NCBI GenBank assembly: GCA_031288885.1
Contig: JAITQP010000259.1
Coordinates: forward strand, 1-16,042
DNA: 16,042 nucleotides
Direction of reading: 5' to 3'
DNA from: Prevotellaceae bacterium
GTDB lineage: Bacteria > Bacteroidota > Bacteroidia > Bacteroidales > UBA932
Below are positions 7,651-15,345 of the stretch, one piece after another (within the stretch, counting starts at the first letter, position 1; every line of letters starts with the position of its first letter). Under the pieces are notes generated by a model. It worked only from the letters and a program-made list of their open reading frames with translations, was not told the origin of the DNA and did not search any database. Both the position numbers and the translations under genes were made by a program.

Positions 7651-8793
7651 ATGTATCACCGGAAACAAATTTTTGAAGGCGCAGGCAACGAAAGTATTTT
7701 CTTTTGGGGTGCGCGGCAAACAGGAAAAAGTACGCTGCTAAAGCAGCTTTTTCCCAACGCTTTGTGGTTTGACCTGCTCTTGACAAGCGATTACGAGCGG
7801 TTGGCTAAAAATCCCGGGTTAATTCGCGAAATGATTGCGGCAAATCCGTCTATTTCGTTGGTGGCTATTGATGAGATACAGCGATTACCGGAGCTGCTGA
7901 ACGAAATTCACTGGATGATTGTCAACAAGGGCGTCAGGTTTATCATGAGCGGGTCAAGTCCACGCAAAATTCTGCGCTCGGGCGCCAACCTGCTCGGCGG
8001 AAGAGCGCTGCGCTACGAGCTGTATCCGCTCACGAGCAGCGAAATTCCTAACTTTGATTTGCTGCGGGCAATCAACAACGGTTTGCTGCCCAAACACTAC
8101 GACACGCTCAACGCAAAGCGGCTGCTTTCGGCTTACGTTGGCAGCTATTTGCGGGATGAAATTGTGGCGGAAGCCCAGATGAGAAACATTGCTGTCTTTA
8201 GCCGTTTCTTGGAAATTGCCGCGCTGACCAACGGCGAAATCGTTAACTACTCAAATATTGCCACCGACGCCAGCGTGAGCGTTCCCACCGTGAAAGCCTA
8301 CTTTCAAATTCTGGAGGAAACGTTGCTGGGGCGCTATTTGCCGTCGTTTCAAAAAAAACCCAAGCGTCGGGTGATTATGGCTCCAAAGTTTTACCTGTTC
8401 GACGTTGGGATAGTGAATACGCTGCTAAACAGGGGAAAGATTGAAATCGGGACGGAGCTGTTCGGCAAATCTTTCGAGCATTTTATCTACGAAGAAATTT
8501 ATGCCCATAGCCGGTACTCCGATCTGAACTACCCGCTTGCCTACTGGCGCACCACGTCGCAGCTGGAGATTGACTTTGTTCTGGGAGATCACGAAGTTGC
8601 CGTGGAGGTAAAGTCAACCCAAGAAGCCCAAAGCCGCCACCTGAAAGGGTTGAAAGCATTTGCCGAAGAATATACGGTAAAAAAGCTGATATTGGTCAGC
8701 AACGACCCTTACCCCCGCATGGTGGACAACGTGCTGGTGCTGCCGTGGCAAGTTTTTTTGCAGCAGCTGTGGGGCGGCGAAATAATGTCGTGA
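7651..8793 (+). CDS. AAA_14/DUF4143 family ATPase, copy 1
   Basis: A 380-residue protein. The N-terminal P-loop domain (AAA_14) has Walker A GARQTGKS at 20-27, Walker B LVAIDEIQRLP with D74-E75, and a sensor-like FIMSGSSPRKI. The middle contains a helical, winged-helix-like part (NYSNIATDASVSVPTVKAYF). The C-terminal DUF4143 region ends in a nuclease-fold-like motif, LEIDFVLGDHEVAVEVKST, whose D...EVK spacing resembles PD-(D/E)XK enzymes. The family is abundant and multi-copy in Bacteroidota; its cellular role is not established, and I do not claim nuclease activity. An in-frame TAG at 7642-7644 makes ATG 7651 the first possible start. The gene is preceded by the repeat-rich leader and ends 23 bp before the convergent peptidase gene, with no room for a usual terminator. 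Confidence 0.88.
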   Translation: MYHRKQIFEGAGNESIFFWGARQTGKSTLLKQLFPNALWFDLLLTSDYERLAKNPGLIREMIAANPSISLVAIDEIQRLPELLNEIHWMIVNKGVRFIMSGSSPRKILRSGANLLGGRALRYELYPLTSSEIPNFDLLRAINNGLLPKHYDTLNAKRLLSAYVGSYLRDEIVAEAQMRNIAVFSRFLEIAALTNGEIVNYSNIATDASVSVPTVKAYFQILEETLLGRYLPSFQKKPKRRVIMAPKFYLFDVGIVNTLLNRGKIEIGTELFGKSFEHFIYEEIYAHSRYSDLNYPLAYWRTTSQLEIDFVLGDHEVAVEVKSTQEAQSRHLKGLKAFAEEYTVKKLILVSNDPYPRMVDNVLVLPWQVFLQQLWGGEIMS

Positions 8794-8816
8794 GTTTGCA
8801 TTTCTCAGCGTAGAAG

Positions 8817-10874
8817 TCATGAGCCGCTGACTTGCTTCACGGCTTCCGCCGCCGCTTTCAGCGTGGGCTCAATGCTGACCTCGCCTCCGGTGGCGCGCTG
8901 CATCCACAGCTGCGGGGTGAGCCGACCCAGCCGGTAGATGCGTAGCACCTCGTCTGCAAGGTTCTTGCCCCGCAAATGCTCCTCGAGCTGAAACTCTATG
9001 AGGTGCCCCATGGGGTAGCTGGAGAGGTATAGCGGGTAGCTTAGCATGTGCGAGTATATGGCGAGGATGGGCGAATTGGGGTGACCCAGCGCCGGCGCGT
9101 AGTAGCTGTTCCATACTTCGCGGGCAATGCGCAGCGTGTTTTCTTTGAGCTGCGCAGGGGTGGCGGTGGGGTTTGCGTACAGCCACTCCCACACGGCTAT
9201 GTCAACGAGCGAAACGCCCATGATTTCGTAGCATCCCCAAAAAATGTCCAGCGCGCTCAGGTGGCGCTTGGCGGGATTTTTTTCGGCTATCCCCAGCATG
9301 TCCAAATCGCGCTTTTGGAAAACGAACGCCAGCGCCTCGGTAAAGGCGGTGTTGGGCACGCCGTTCATGACGTAGTGCTCCACGTCGTGCAGGCTGATGG
9401 TTTGCTCCACGTTGTGCCCAAACTCGTGCATGGCAATATTATACCCCTTGTAGTCCATTCCGTTCGGGGCAACGCGGGTGCGCAGGTGCGCCTTGTCGCC
9501 CTTCATCACGGCGCCCCATGCGTGTCCGGAGCCGCGGGAGGCGTCCACCTCAACCTTGCTGCAAATGCGCTGCGCCTCGGCGGAGGAAAAGCCCAGCTTT
9601 TGCAGGATGCTGGGCAGGCCTCGCTCAAAGTCGGCTGCCGTGGGGTACAGCTTTGCCGTTTGCGCGCTCAGCTTGTCCTCCGGAATGCCGCTGCGCGCCT
9701 TAAAGCCGTCGTACCATATGTCAAACGGCTCCAGCGGTCGCCCCAGCCGCTGCGCTATCAGCCGCGCAACGTCCGCCACCACGTCCGACGATATAAACCG
9801 CGTGTACATTTGCTTCACCTCCTCTACGGAAAACTCCATATCGCCCTCAAAGGCGCGCCGGATGTAGGTGGGATGCTGCGGCGTGTAGGGGTCTTCGGCG
9901 CGCAGCGCGCTAAACGTGCGGAGGAGCATCTCGTAGCGCGTATCCGGCTCGGACGGTGCGCCGGCTTCACCCCCATCCTCAAGAACCGTGTTGCCGTAAG
10001 GCTTCCACTGCACGCCTCCGTTGTTGACTACCTTAGCCGGTATCTGCTGCTCAACAATGCGCTCCATTACGGCGTAAATCATGCGCTGCTTCTCCAGCCC
10101 GCGCTGCGCGTCGGCGTAGCTGGCCTTCAGCTCGTCGCGCAGGCCCCAGTGGGAGATGAGCAGCATGTTGTTGGGGAAGAGCGCCTCGCCGGCCTCGCTG
10201 CGCAGCGCGCCCATGGCAATGTTGTAGCTCGACACGTAGGCCTCGGCGTCGGCGGTTGCCTTTGCCGTGGCCAGCTTCAGCGCGGCGGGAACGCGCGTGG
10301 AGAACACGTCGCCCATGCGCGCGTAGCCCCACTCCAGCGCCGACCACCGCTCGCCCTGCTGCTGCTTTTCGCTCAGGCTATACGAGGGGAAGTTGAGGAT
10401 GACCGTAAAGGCGACCTTTGAGGCAAACATGTCGTCGTTGAAGTGCGCCGCCACGTCGTACCCCGCCAGCTCCATATCAATTTTGGCAGGCTCGCCGCCG
10501 GCCTCGTCGCGGGGTTGCTTCAGCCGGAGGTCAATCACGTTGAAGTAGCCCCAAATGGCTTCGAGCTTGTCCGACAGCTTTTCAAACAGCGCCCGCCGCT
10601 CGGCTTCGTCGTTTACGTATTCGCTTACGCAAAAATCAGCAAAGCGGTCTGCGCTGCCGTCGCTTGCGCGCCACAGCGCCGCCGCCTGCGCAACGCCTTT
10701 GGTGGCGCGCGCCACATCGAGGTTAGGGTAGCGCGCCTTGAGCGAGTCGAGCGTTTGCGCCGCCACGAGGGGGTTATTTTTCATTATTGCTTCTTCGTTG
10801 TTGCGCTGCAAGCTGCTGCACGACAGCAACGGCGCAGCAATAGCAGCAAGGCAGGTAAGGGTTGTCAGCTTCAT
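8817..10874 (-). CDS. Lipoprotein zinc metallopeptidase (gluzincin, HEFGH)
   Basis: A 685-residue protein. The N-terminus MKLTTLTCLAAIAAPLLSCSS is a lipoprotein signal with lipobox LLSC, so C19 would be lipidated and the protein placed in the outer membrane or periplasm. The zinc-binding HEFGH is at 483-487 with catalytic E484. A likely third ligand is E513 in NTAFTEALAFVF, about 26 residues on, which is gluzincin (clan MA) geometry similar to M3-type oligopeptidases. The long helical N-terminal part (residues 30-440) also fits an oligopeptidase-like fold. I cannot assign a MEROPS family with confidence. The C-terminal 27 residues have a decayed copy at 7370-7450. The gene is flanked on both sides by DUF4143 ATPase genes on the opposite strand and shares an upstream region of about 140 bp with the second. 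Confidence 0.8.
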   Translation of the reverse strand: MKLTTLTCLAAIAAPLLSCSSLQRNNEEAIMKNNPLVAAQTLDSLKARYPNLDVARATKGVAQAAALWRASDGSADRFADFCVSEYVNDEAERRALFEKLSDKLEAIWGYFNVIDLRLKQPRDEAGGEPAKIDMELAGYDVAAHFNDDMFASKVAFTVILNFPSYSLSEKQQQGERWSALEWGYARMGDVFSTRVPAALKLATAKATADAEAYVSSYNIAMGALRSEAGEALFPNNMLLISHWGLRDELKASYADAQRGLEKQRMIYAVMERIVEQQIPAKVVNNGGVQWKPYGNTVLEDGGEAGAPSEPDTRYEMLLRTFSALRAEDPYTPQHPTYIRRAFEGDMEFSVEEVKQMYTRFISSDVVADVARLIAQRLGRPLEPFDIWYDGFKARSGIPEDKLSAQTAKLYPTAADFERGLPSILQKLGFSSAEAQRICSKVEVDASRGSGHAWGAVMKGDKAHLRTRVAPNGMDYKGYNIAMHEFGHNVEQTISLHDVEHYVMNGVPNTAFTEALAFVFQKRDLDMLGIAEKNPAKRHLSALDIFWGCYEIMGVSLVDIAVWEWLYANPTATPAQLKENTLRIAREVWNSYYAPALGHPNSPILAIYSHMLSYPLYLSSYPMGHLIEFQLEEHLRGKNLADEVLRIYRLGRLTPQLWMQRATGGEVSIEPTLKAAAEAVKQVSGS

Positions 10875-10902
10875 GGTTTGAGGGTTTTAAGGATTGAAAA
10901 AG

Positions 10903-10910
10903 CAAATATA
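10903..10910 (-). promoter_or_regulatory. -7 element of the metallopeptidase promoter
   Basis: On the minus strand TATATTTG fits TAnnTTTG exactly, 29 nt before the start codon at 10874. The -33 position holds only a T-rich stretch, not a clear TTTG. Confidence 0.45.
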
Positions 10911-10968
10911 GCGTTTTTTTTGATGAAAAATACCGTACGAGAAAATATTTTTGTCCGAAAAAATGTAT

Positions 10969-10976
10969 TACTTTTG
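10969..10976 (+). promoter_or_regulatory. -7 element of the second DUF4143 ATPase promoter
   Basis: TACTTTTG fits TAnnTTTG exactly. A TTTG at 10950-10953 is only 15 nt upstream, shorter than usual. A transcript starting near 10983 would have a leader of about 33 nt to ATG 11016, which supports that start over the upstream in-frame ATG at 10923. Confidence 0.4.
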
Positions 10977-11015
10977 CATTTTCTGGAACGTAAAAATGGT
11001 ATAAAGTTACACAAA

Positions 11016-12308
11016 ATGGAACGTAACGTCTCTCGTAAGTTTTTGGAGTGGAAAAATTCGTCCGGCAGAATGCCGTTAGTTGTTACCGGCGCTCGGCAGG
11101 TAGGCAAAACGTACAGCTTGCTGGAGTTTGGCAAGAAGCACTACCAAAATGTTGTTTATTTGAATTTTGAAAATAATGCTGCCTTGAGCGCTGCCTTTGA
11201 GCGCGATTTAAACCCTGCCCGCATCATCCGCGAGCTGTCGGTTATTTCGGGTGAGTCAATTTTTAAAAAGGAGACGCTGCTCATTTTTGACGAAATACAG
11301 GTCTGCGAGCGGGCTTTGACTTCGCTGAAGTATTTTTGCGAGGATGCGCCGGATTACCACATTGCAGCTGCGGGTAGCCTGCTGGGCGTAACGCTAAACC
11401 GTTCCCGATTTTCGTTTCCCGTAGGCAAAATCAACGCCATCACGCTTTATCCGCTCAGCTTTGAGGAGTTTCTTTTGGCGCTGGGCAAACAAAATGGCGT
11501 GACCATGATACGCGAATGTTTTGAAAACAACGCGTTTTTTTCGGCTCATAACGAATATATGGATTTGTACAAAATCTTCCTCTTGGTTGGTGGAATGCCT
11601 TTTGTTGTACGTGAGTATCTTAGAAACAAAGATTTTACGCAATCCTTTAATTTGCAGAAAACCTTAAACGATGCTTATATTTCTGACATGGTAAAATATG
11701 CGCAGGCAACGGAAACAACCAAAATTTTGGCGGCTTTTAACTCTATTCCTGCGCAGCTGGCTAAGGAAAATCACAAATTTCAATACAAAATCATTAAAAC
11801 AGGAGCGCGGGCGCAGGAATTTGAAAATTCTCTGGACTGGCTGCAAACCGCAGGCATTATTCGCAAATGTGTGAAAGTAACCGACGGGCTGTTCCCGTTG
11901 GAGCTTTTTGCCCGCCACAGCTCATTTAAAGTATACCTTTTGGACACAGGGCTACTGTCGTCTAAGTATAACCTTGCGCACAACGTAGTTTTGAGCGATT
12001 TGTCGAACTTTTATAGCGTAAAAGGCGCGCTGGCCGAAAATTATGTTTTTTCTACGCTCGCTACAGGCGGATATACGCCGTTTTACTGGGAATCAGAAGG
12101 AAAGGCGGAGGTTGATTTCGTAATTCAAAGCAGGGAAGGAAAAATCATTCCGGTTGAAGTAAAATCGTCGGAGCACAACCGTTCAAAAAGTTTGCAACAA
12201 TTTGTAGCCAAATACAAGCCCGATTATTCGATTCGGGTTTCAGCAAAGAATTTCGGATTTGAAAATGGCATCAAATCGGTTCCATTGTATGCTGTATTTT
12301 GCATTTAA
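11016..12308 (+). CDS. AAA_14/DUF4143 family ATPase, copy 2
   Basis: A 430-residue protein from ATG 11016. The P-loop domain carries Walker A GARQVGKT at 25-32, Walker B LLIFDEIQ with D92-E93, and a sensor-like IAAAGSLLG. The DUF4143 part follows (VGGMPFVVREYL, FKVYLLDTGLLSS, GALAENYVFSTL), ending in a PD-(D/E)XK-like motif AEVDFVIQSREGKIIPVEVKSS. Little sequence is shared with the copy at 7651 apart from these motifs, so this is a distant paralogue and not a recent duplicate. The frame stays open upstream to 10443, but that part overlaps the peptidase gene and precedes the promoter element. Codon use is more AT-rich than in the neighbouring peptidase, which suggests separate origin. Cellular function is unknown. 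Confidence 0.88.
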   Translation: MERNVSRKFLEWKNSSGRMPLVVTGARQVGKTYSLLEFGKKHYQNVVYLNFENNAALSAAFERDLNPARIIRELSVISGESIFKKETLLIFDEIQVCERALTSLKYFCEDAPDYHIAAAGSLLGVTLNRSRFSFPVGKINAITLYPLSFEEFLLALGKQNGVTMIRECFENNAFFSAHNEYMDLYKIFLLVGGMPFVVREYLRNKDFTQSFNLQKTLNDAYISDMVKYAQATETTKILAAFNSIPAQLAKENHKFQYKIIKTGARAQEFENSLDWLQTAGIIRKCVKVTDGLFPLELFARHSSFKVYLLDTGLLSSKYNLAHNVVLSDLSNFYSVKGALAENYVFSTLATGGYTPFYWESEGKAEVDFVIQSREGKIIPVEVKSSEHNRSKSLQQFVAKYKPDYSIRVSAKNFGFENGIKSVPLYAVFCI

Positions 12309-12312
12309 GTGA

Positions 12313-12329
12313 GGCAAAAACCTTTTGCC
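12313..12329 (+). terminator. Hairpin after the second DUF4143 ATPase
   Basis: GGCAAAA-ACC-TTTTGCC forms a 7-bp stem with a 3-nt loop starting 4 bp after the stop codon. There is no following T run, so termination is likely but not certain. Confidence 0.5.
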
Positions 12330-12361
12330 CGCGGAACGGCAAAGATACAAATTACGGCTAA

Positions 12362-12394
12362 ATTGCAAAATTCACATATAATTTACTACTTTTG
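12362..12394 (+). promoter_or_regulatory. Promoter of the DUF4861 gene
   Basis: The -33-like ATTG is at 12362-12365, followed after 21 nt by TACTTTTG at 12387-12394, a full match to TAnnTTTG. The start of transcription would be near 12400, about 27 nt before the ATG at 12427. Confidence 0.55.
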
Positions 12395-12426
12395 CTTCGC
12401 TAAGTTAAGCCAAAAAAAATTTGCGT

Positions 12427-13653
12427 ATGAAAACTTCAAAGCTCCTTGTGGCAGCCGCGATGCTGCTATTCTCCTCGCTGCTAAGCGCGAAGGAGGTTGT
12501 TATAACGGTAAAAAATCCGCTCAACACGGCGCGCGTGGGCGCACCCGTTGCCGTCAGCGCGGCGCAAATACGCGCGCTGGACGCCAGCTATAGCGGAGGG
12601 CCTGTGGCGGTATATGCAGGCAGCACGCGCCTCTGCGCGCAGCTCGACGATTTTGACGGCGACGACAGGGCTGACGAGCTGGCGTTTTTGCTCGACATGA
12701 AAGCCGGCGAGGCGAAAAAAATCCGGCTGGTTACGGGCGACGCCACCGCCGCGCCGTGCGCAGCAGGGCGCGTGCACGCACAGCTGCTCTTGCGCAACAA
12801 GGACAACAACACCATTACCCCCGTTCTATCGGCGGAGTCGCCTACGGGCAACCTCTACAACAGCCTGCACCACCACGGCCCCGCGTGGGAAACAGGCCTC
12901 ATAGCCTACCGCGCCTACTTCGACGCCAAGCAGACCATAGACGTGTACGGCAAGCGCAGGCAGCAGCTCGAGCTGGACGCGAGCAAGTGGTACCCTACCG
13001 ACGAGCAGCTGGAGCAAGGCTTTGGCGACGATATTCTGCTGGTATCGGGCAGCGTGGGCGTGGGCACGCTCAAGGGGTGGGACGGCAGCAAGGCGCTGCA
13101 CATTGCGCCGGTGGGCAGCCGCGAAGCGCGCATTATCGCCGCAGGCCCGCTGCGCACGGTGGTCGAAATGGCGGTGCAGAGGTGGATGTACATGGGAGAT
13201 TCGCTGGACGTTACCTGCCGGTACGTTACCTACGCCGGACGCCGCGATGTGGAGGTCAGGGTGATTTGCGCCAAGCCTCCTGCGCAGAATATCCTGTTTT
13301 GCACGGGCGTGCAAAAGATACAAAAGTCAACGGAGTTTTTTTCGGACAGCGCCGGCCTTGCCTGCGTGTGGGGAACGGGCTTTCCGGTAAACGATACGGT
13401 AAAATACGGGCTGCAAACCGTTGGGTTGGCGGTAGCAATCCCCGCCGCCACCTACCACGGCGACGCAACCGACCGCTCCAACCACCTGACGCTGCTTGCT
13501 CCCAAGGGGGTGCAAGAGTTTACCTACCACTTTTGGGCAGCTTCGGAAAAGGAGGAATGGTGGCCGCTAAAAACCGCAAAAGCGTTTTTTGACTTTTCAG
13601 CCAGCGAAAAGCAGCTGGCGCTAAACCCGCTGGTAGTTGAGGTTAGGGAGTGA
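12427..13653 (+). CDS. Secreted DUF4861 family protein
   Basis: A 408-residue protein starting MKTSKLLVAAAMLLFSSLLSA, a clear signal peptide with cleavage after LLSA, so it acts in the periplasm or outside the cell. The sequence after it fits the DUF4861 family of Bacteroidota: an early DDFDGDDRADELAFLLDM segment and the characteristic NSLHHHGPAWETGLIAYRAY followed by FDAKQTIDVYGKR. Members often lie near polysaccharide-degradation genes, but no such genes are in this window and the activity is not known to me. The start chosen is ATG 12427, not TTG 12421 two codons earlier, because the lysine-hydrophobic signal pattern begins there. A promoter lies 33 nt upstream, and the gene ends before a hairpin shared with the convergent invertase gene. 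Confidence 0.85.
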   Translation: MKTSKLLVAAAMLLFSSLLSAKEVVITVKNPLNTARVGAPVAVSAAQIRALDASYSGGPVAVYAGSTRLCAQLDDFDGDDRADELAFLLDMKAGEAKKIRLVTGDATAAPCAAGRVHAQLLLRNKDNNTITPVLSAESPTGNLYNSLHHHGPAWETGLIAYRAYFDAKQTIDVYGKRRQQLELDASKWYPTDEQLEQGFGDDILLVSGSVGVGTLKGWDGSKALHIAPVGSREARIIAAGPLRTVVEMAVQRWMYMGDSLDVTCRYVTYAGRRDVEVRVICAKPPAQNILFCTGVQKIQKSTEFFSDSAGLACVWGTGFPVNDTVKYGLQTVGLAVAIPAATYHGDATDRSNHLTLLAPKGVQEFTYHFWAASEKEEWWPLKTAKAFFDFSASEKQLALNPLVVEVRE

Positions 13654-13706
13654 GGTGGAAATAGACTATCTATGTTATTCGTTGTACGACGGATTTCCTT
13701 AAAATA

Positions 13707-13725
13707 ATTTGGGGCGTCCCCAAAT
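13707..13725. terminator. Hairpin between convergent DUF4861 and invertase genes
   Basis: ATTTGGGG-CGT-CCCCAAAT is an 8-bp perfect stem with a 3-nt loop, 54 bp after the DUF4861 stop and 36 bp after the invertase stop on the other strand. It can form in RNA of either direction. T runs beyond the stem are short, so termination strength is uncertain. Confidence 0.55.
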
Positions 13726-13760
13726 GCGGAAAACAGGTACAATGTTTTTCACGATGTCGA

Positions 13761-14363
13761 TTATTGACGCGACATAATCTCTTTAGCAAAGCTTGCCACC
13801 GTAAGCCGGTGTACGCCCATAATTCGCGCGATAGCCGACTTGGATACTTTTTTATCTAACAAGACCTTTATTTCCGCTTCCTTACTCGTCAATTTTTTGA
13901 CTTTCGACTTACTACCTTTAGGACGACCTAATACGACGCCTTCGGCGCGCTTACGAGCAAGGGCTTCTTTGGTACGTTGAGAAATAAGATTCCGTTCAAT
14001 TTCGGCGGAAAGACCGAAAGCAAAAGCGAGAACTTTAGAGTTGATGTCACTCCCAAGCCGGTAATTGTCTTTAATTGTCCACACCTGAATATCTCTGTTC
14101 ATACATTCGTTTAAAATGCCCATTATCATTAACAGGTTTCTACCCAAACGTGACAACTCCGAACAAATAAGAATGTCATCTTTTCTCATTTTTTTTAGAA
14201 GTTTACCAAGTTTTCTGTCTTGAAGGTTTTTTACCCCCGAGATAGTTTCTTCTATCCATTTATCCACAACCATTACGTTTTTATCACAATACTGATTGAT
14301 TTCAAAACGCTGATTTTCTACTGTTTGCTTGTCGGTACTTACCCGAATGTAACCGTAAATCAT
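13761..14363 (-). CDS. Serine recombinase of the resolvase/invertase family (Mpi-like)
   Basis: A 200-residue small serine recombinase. The catalytic domain begins MIYGYIRVSTDKQTVENQRF with nucleophile S9 and R7, and the SRLGR motif supplies R72 and R75. The long E-helix region (GLSAEIERNLISQRTKEALA) is followed by GVVLGRPKG and a C-terminal helix-turn-helix (about 160-195, KSAIARIMGVHRLTVASFAKE) for site binding. Length and start closely resemble the Bacteroides multiple promoter invertase Mpi as I remember it. It would recombine short inverted sites by double-strand cleavage through serine-DNA bonds. It lies next to two inverted specificity modules of a restriction-modification enzyme, so inversion of those is the obvious task. 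It is AT-richer than the genes to the left. A TATATTTG element lies upstream. Confidence 0.92.
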   Translation of the reverse strand: MIYGYIRVSTDKQTVENQRFEINQYCDKNVMVVDKWIEETISGVKNLQDRKLGKLLKKMRKDDILICSELSRLGRNLLMIMGILNECMNRDIQVWTIKDNYRLGSDINSKVLAFAFGLSAEIERNLISQRTKEALARKRAEGVVLGRPKGSKSKVKKLTSKEAEIKVLLDKKVSKSAIARIMGVHRLTVASFAKEIMSRQ

Positions 14364-14408
14364 ACTGTTTTTTGTTTAATTTAATCTTTTATATGTATAT
14401 ATTAATGA

Positions 14409-14416
14409 CAAATATA
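14409..14416 (-). promoter_or_regulatory. -7 element of the invertase promoter
   Basis: On the minus strand TATATTTG matches TAnnTTTG, 46 nt before the invertase start codon at 14363. The region is very AT-rich, so a chance match is possible; no clear -33 TTTG is seen. Confidence 0.35.
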
Positions 14417-14511
14417 GCATAATTTTATTATATAATTATTTTAGACATAAAATCAGCGTTTATTTTAGTCAAAGCGCCACTAACTGCAACTTTTCGACCT
14501 CCGAAAGCTGG

Positions 14512-15333
14512 GTGATTTTATCACCCATAGAACAACGCATAAAGGCTAAAATAGAGGAAGTTGGAGTATCGCTCAAAGATTGGGATATTCAAATCAATTA
14601 TGGCATAAAAACCGGATGTAATGAGGCATTTATTATTTCAGGAGAGAAACGAAGAGAACTGATAAAACAAGACCCGAAAAGTGAAGAAATTATACGACCT
14701 ATTTTACGTGGCAGGGACATCAAACGATATGGATATGACTTTGCGGATTTATATCTTTTGTTTATCCCATGGCATTTCCCTTTACATACAGATGTTACCA
14801 TACAAGGCGCATCAGATATAGCAGAACAAGCATTTAAACAACAATTCCCAGCCATTTATAATCATTTGTTGCAATACAAAAAAGAACTTTCCAATAGAAA
14901 CAAAGCAGAAACTGGAATACGTTATGAATGGTATGCCTTGCAACGATGGGGAGCTAATTATTGGGAGGATTTTTATAAGCAAAAAATAGTATGGAAACGA
15001 GTAGGCTCAATTCTTCGTTTTTGTTACGATGAAAACCATTTTGTACTCGACAGTACTTGTTTTGCTGCAGGTAATCATATTATATATCTTGTTGCTATAT
15101 TAAATTCAAAACTAGTGAATTATATGTTACAAGATGCTCCTAAAACAGGCACGGGAGATTTGTTAATAAGTGTTCAGGCAATTGAACCTCTCAGAATTCC
15201 CATACCAAACATTGAAATTGAGCAGAAAATAGAAAACCTTTTACAAGCAAAAGAATATCAAGTAATAGACAAGATAGTATATGACATATATAATCTTACA
15301 AAAGAAGAAATAGGATTTATTGAGTCTCAATAA
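14512..15333 (+). CDS. Silent target-recognition module of a type IIG restriction-modification enzyme
   Basis: A 273-residue frame from GTG 14512 matches the C-terminal specificity part (TaqI_C-like) of Eco57I-type fused methyltransferase/endonucleases: SPIEQRIKAKIEEVG, WDIQINYGIKTGCNEAFII, SEEIIRPILRGRDIKRYGY, ANYWEDFYKQKIVWKR, and AILNSKLVNYML. No methyltransferase motifs precede it. The frame is open upstream to about 14410 with family-like residues (STSESW before 14512) but no ATG and no promoter, so the module starts as if cut from inside a gene. It is therefore best read as a donor cassette that is not expressed in this orientation. It ends in EEIGFIESQ, nearly the same tail as the module on the other strand, and its 3' end overlaps that gene by 17 nt. 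An alternative is a truncated pseudogene, but the frame is intact over the whole domain. Confidence 0.75.
   Translation: MILSPIEQRIKAKIEEVGVSLKDWDIQINYGIKTGCNEAFIISGEKRRELIKQDPKSEEIIRPILRGRDIKRYGYDFADLYLLFIPWHFPLHTDVTIQGASDIAEQAFKQQFPAIYNHLLQYKKELSNRNKAETGIRYEWYALQRWGANYWEDFYKQKIVWKRVGSILRFCYDENHFVLDSTCFAAGNHIIYLVAILNSKLVNYMLQDAPKTGTGDLLISVQAIEPLRIPIPNIEIEQKIENLLQAKEYQVIDKIVYDIYNLTKEEIGFIESQ
14677..14699 (+). repeat. 23-bp inverted identity block (partner 15924-15946)
   Basis: The 23 bp starting AAAAGTGAAGAAATTATACG are identical, in inverted orientation, at 15924-15946. Both encode the conserved SEEIIRP of the specificity modules. A second such block of 29 bp with one mismatch is 14959-14987 against 15678-15706 (YWEDFYKQK). 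The identity exceeds that of the surrounding coding DNA, which may reflect recombination, conversion, or plain conservation. Confidence 0.7.
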
Positions 15334-15345
15334 ATCCTATTTCTT
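15305..15345. repeat. 41-bp palindrome joining the two specificity modules
   Basis: Two 20-bp arms (15305-15324 and 15326-15345) are perfect reverse complements around a single central T at 15325. The left arm reads AAGAAATAGGATTTATTGAG. Each strand encodes the C-terminal EIGFIE(S/T)Q and stop of one module, and the two genes overlap here by 17 nt. It is also a strong hairpin that could terminate both transcripts. Confidence 0.85.

Noticed and set aside
9048..10421. 457-codon open frame on the plus strand opposite the metallopeptidase
   Set aside because: It is a shadow of the peptidase gene, whose minus frame carries a lipoprotein signal and HEFGH; the plus translation has no recognisable domain.
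10443..11015. Upstream extension of the second DUF4143 ATPase
   Set aside because: The frame is open, but it overlaps the peptidase gene and lies before the TACTTTTG promoter element; family homology begins at MERNVSRKFLEWK.
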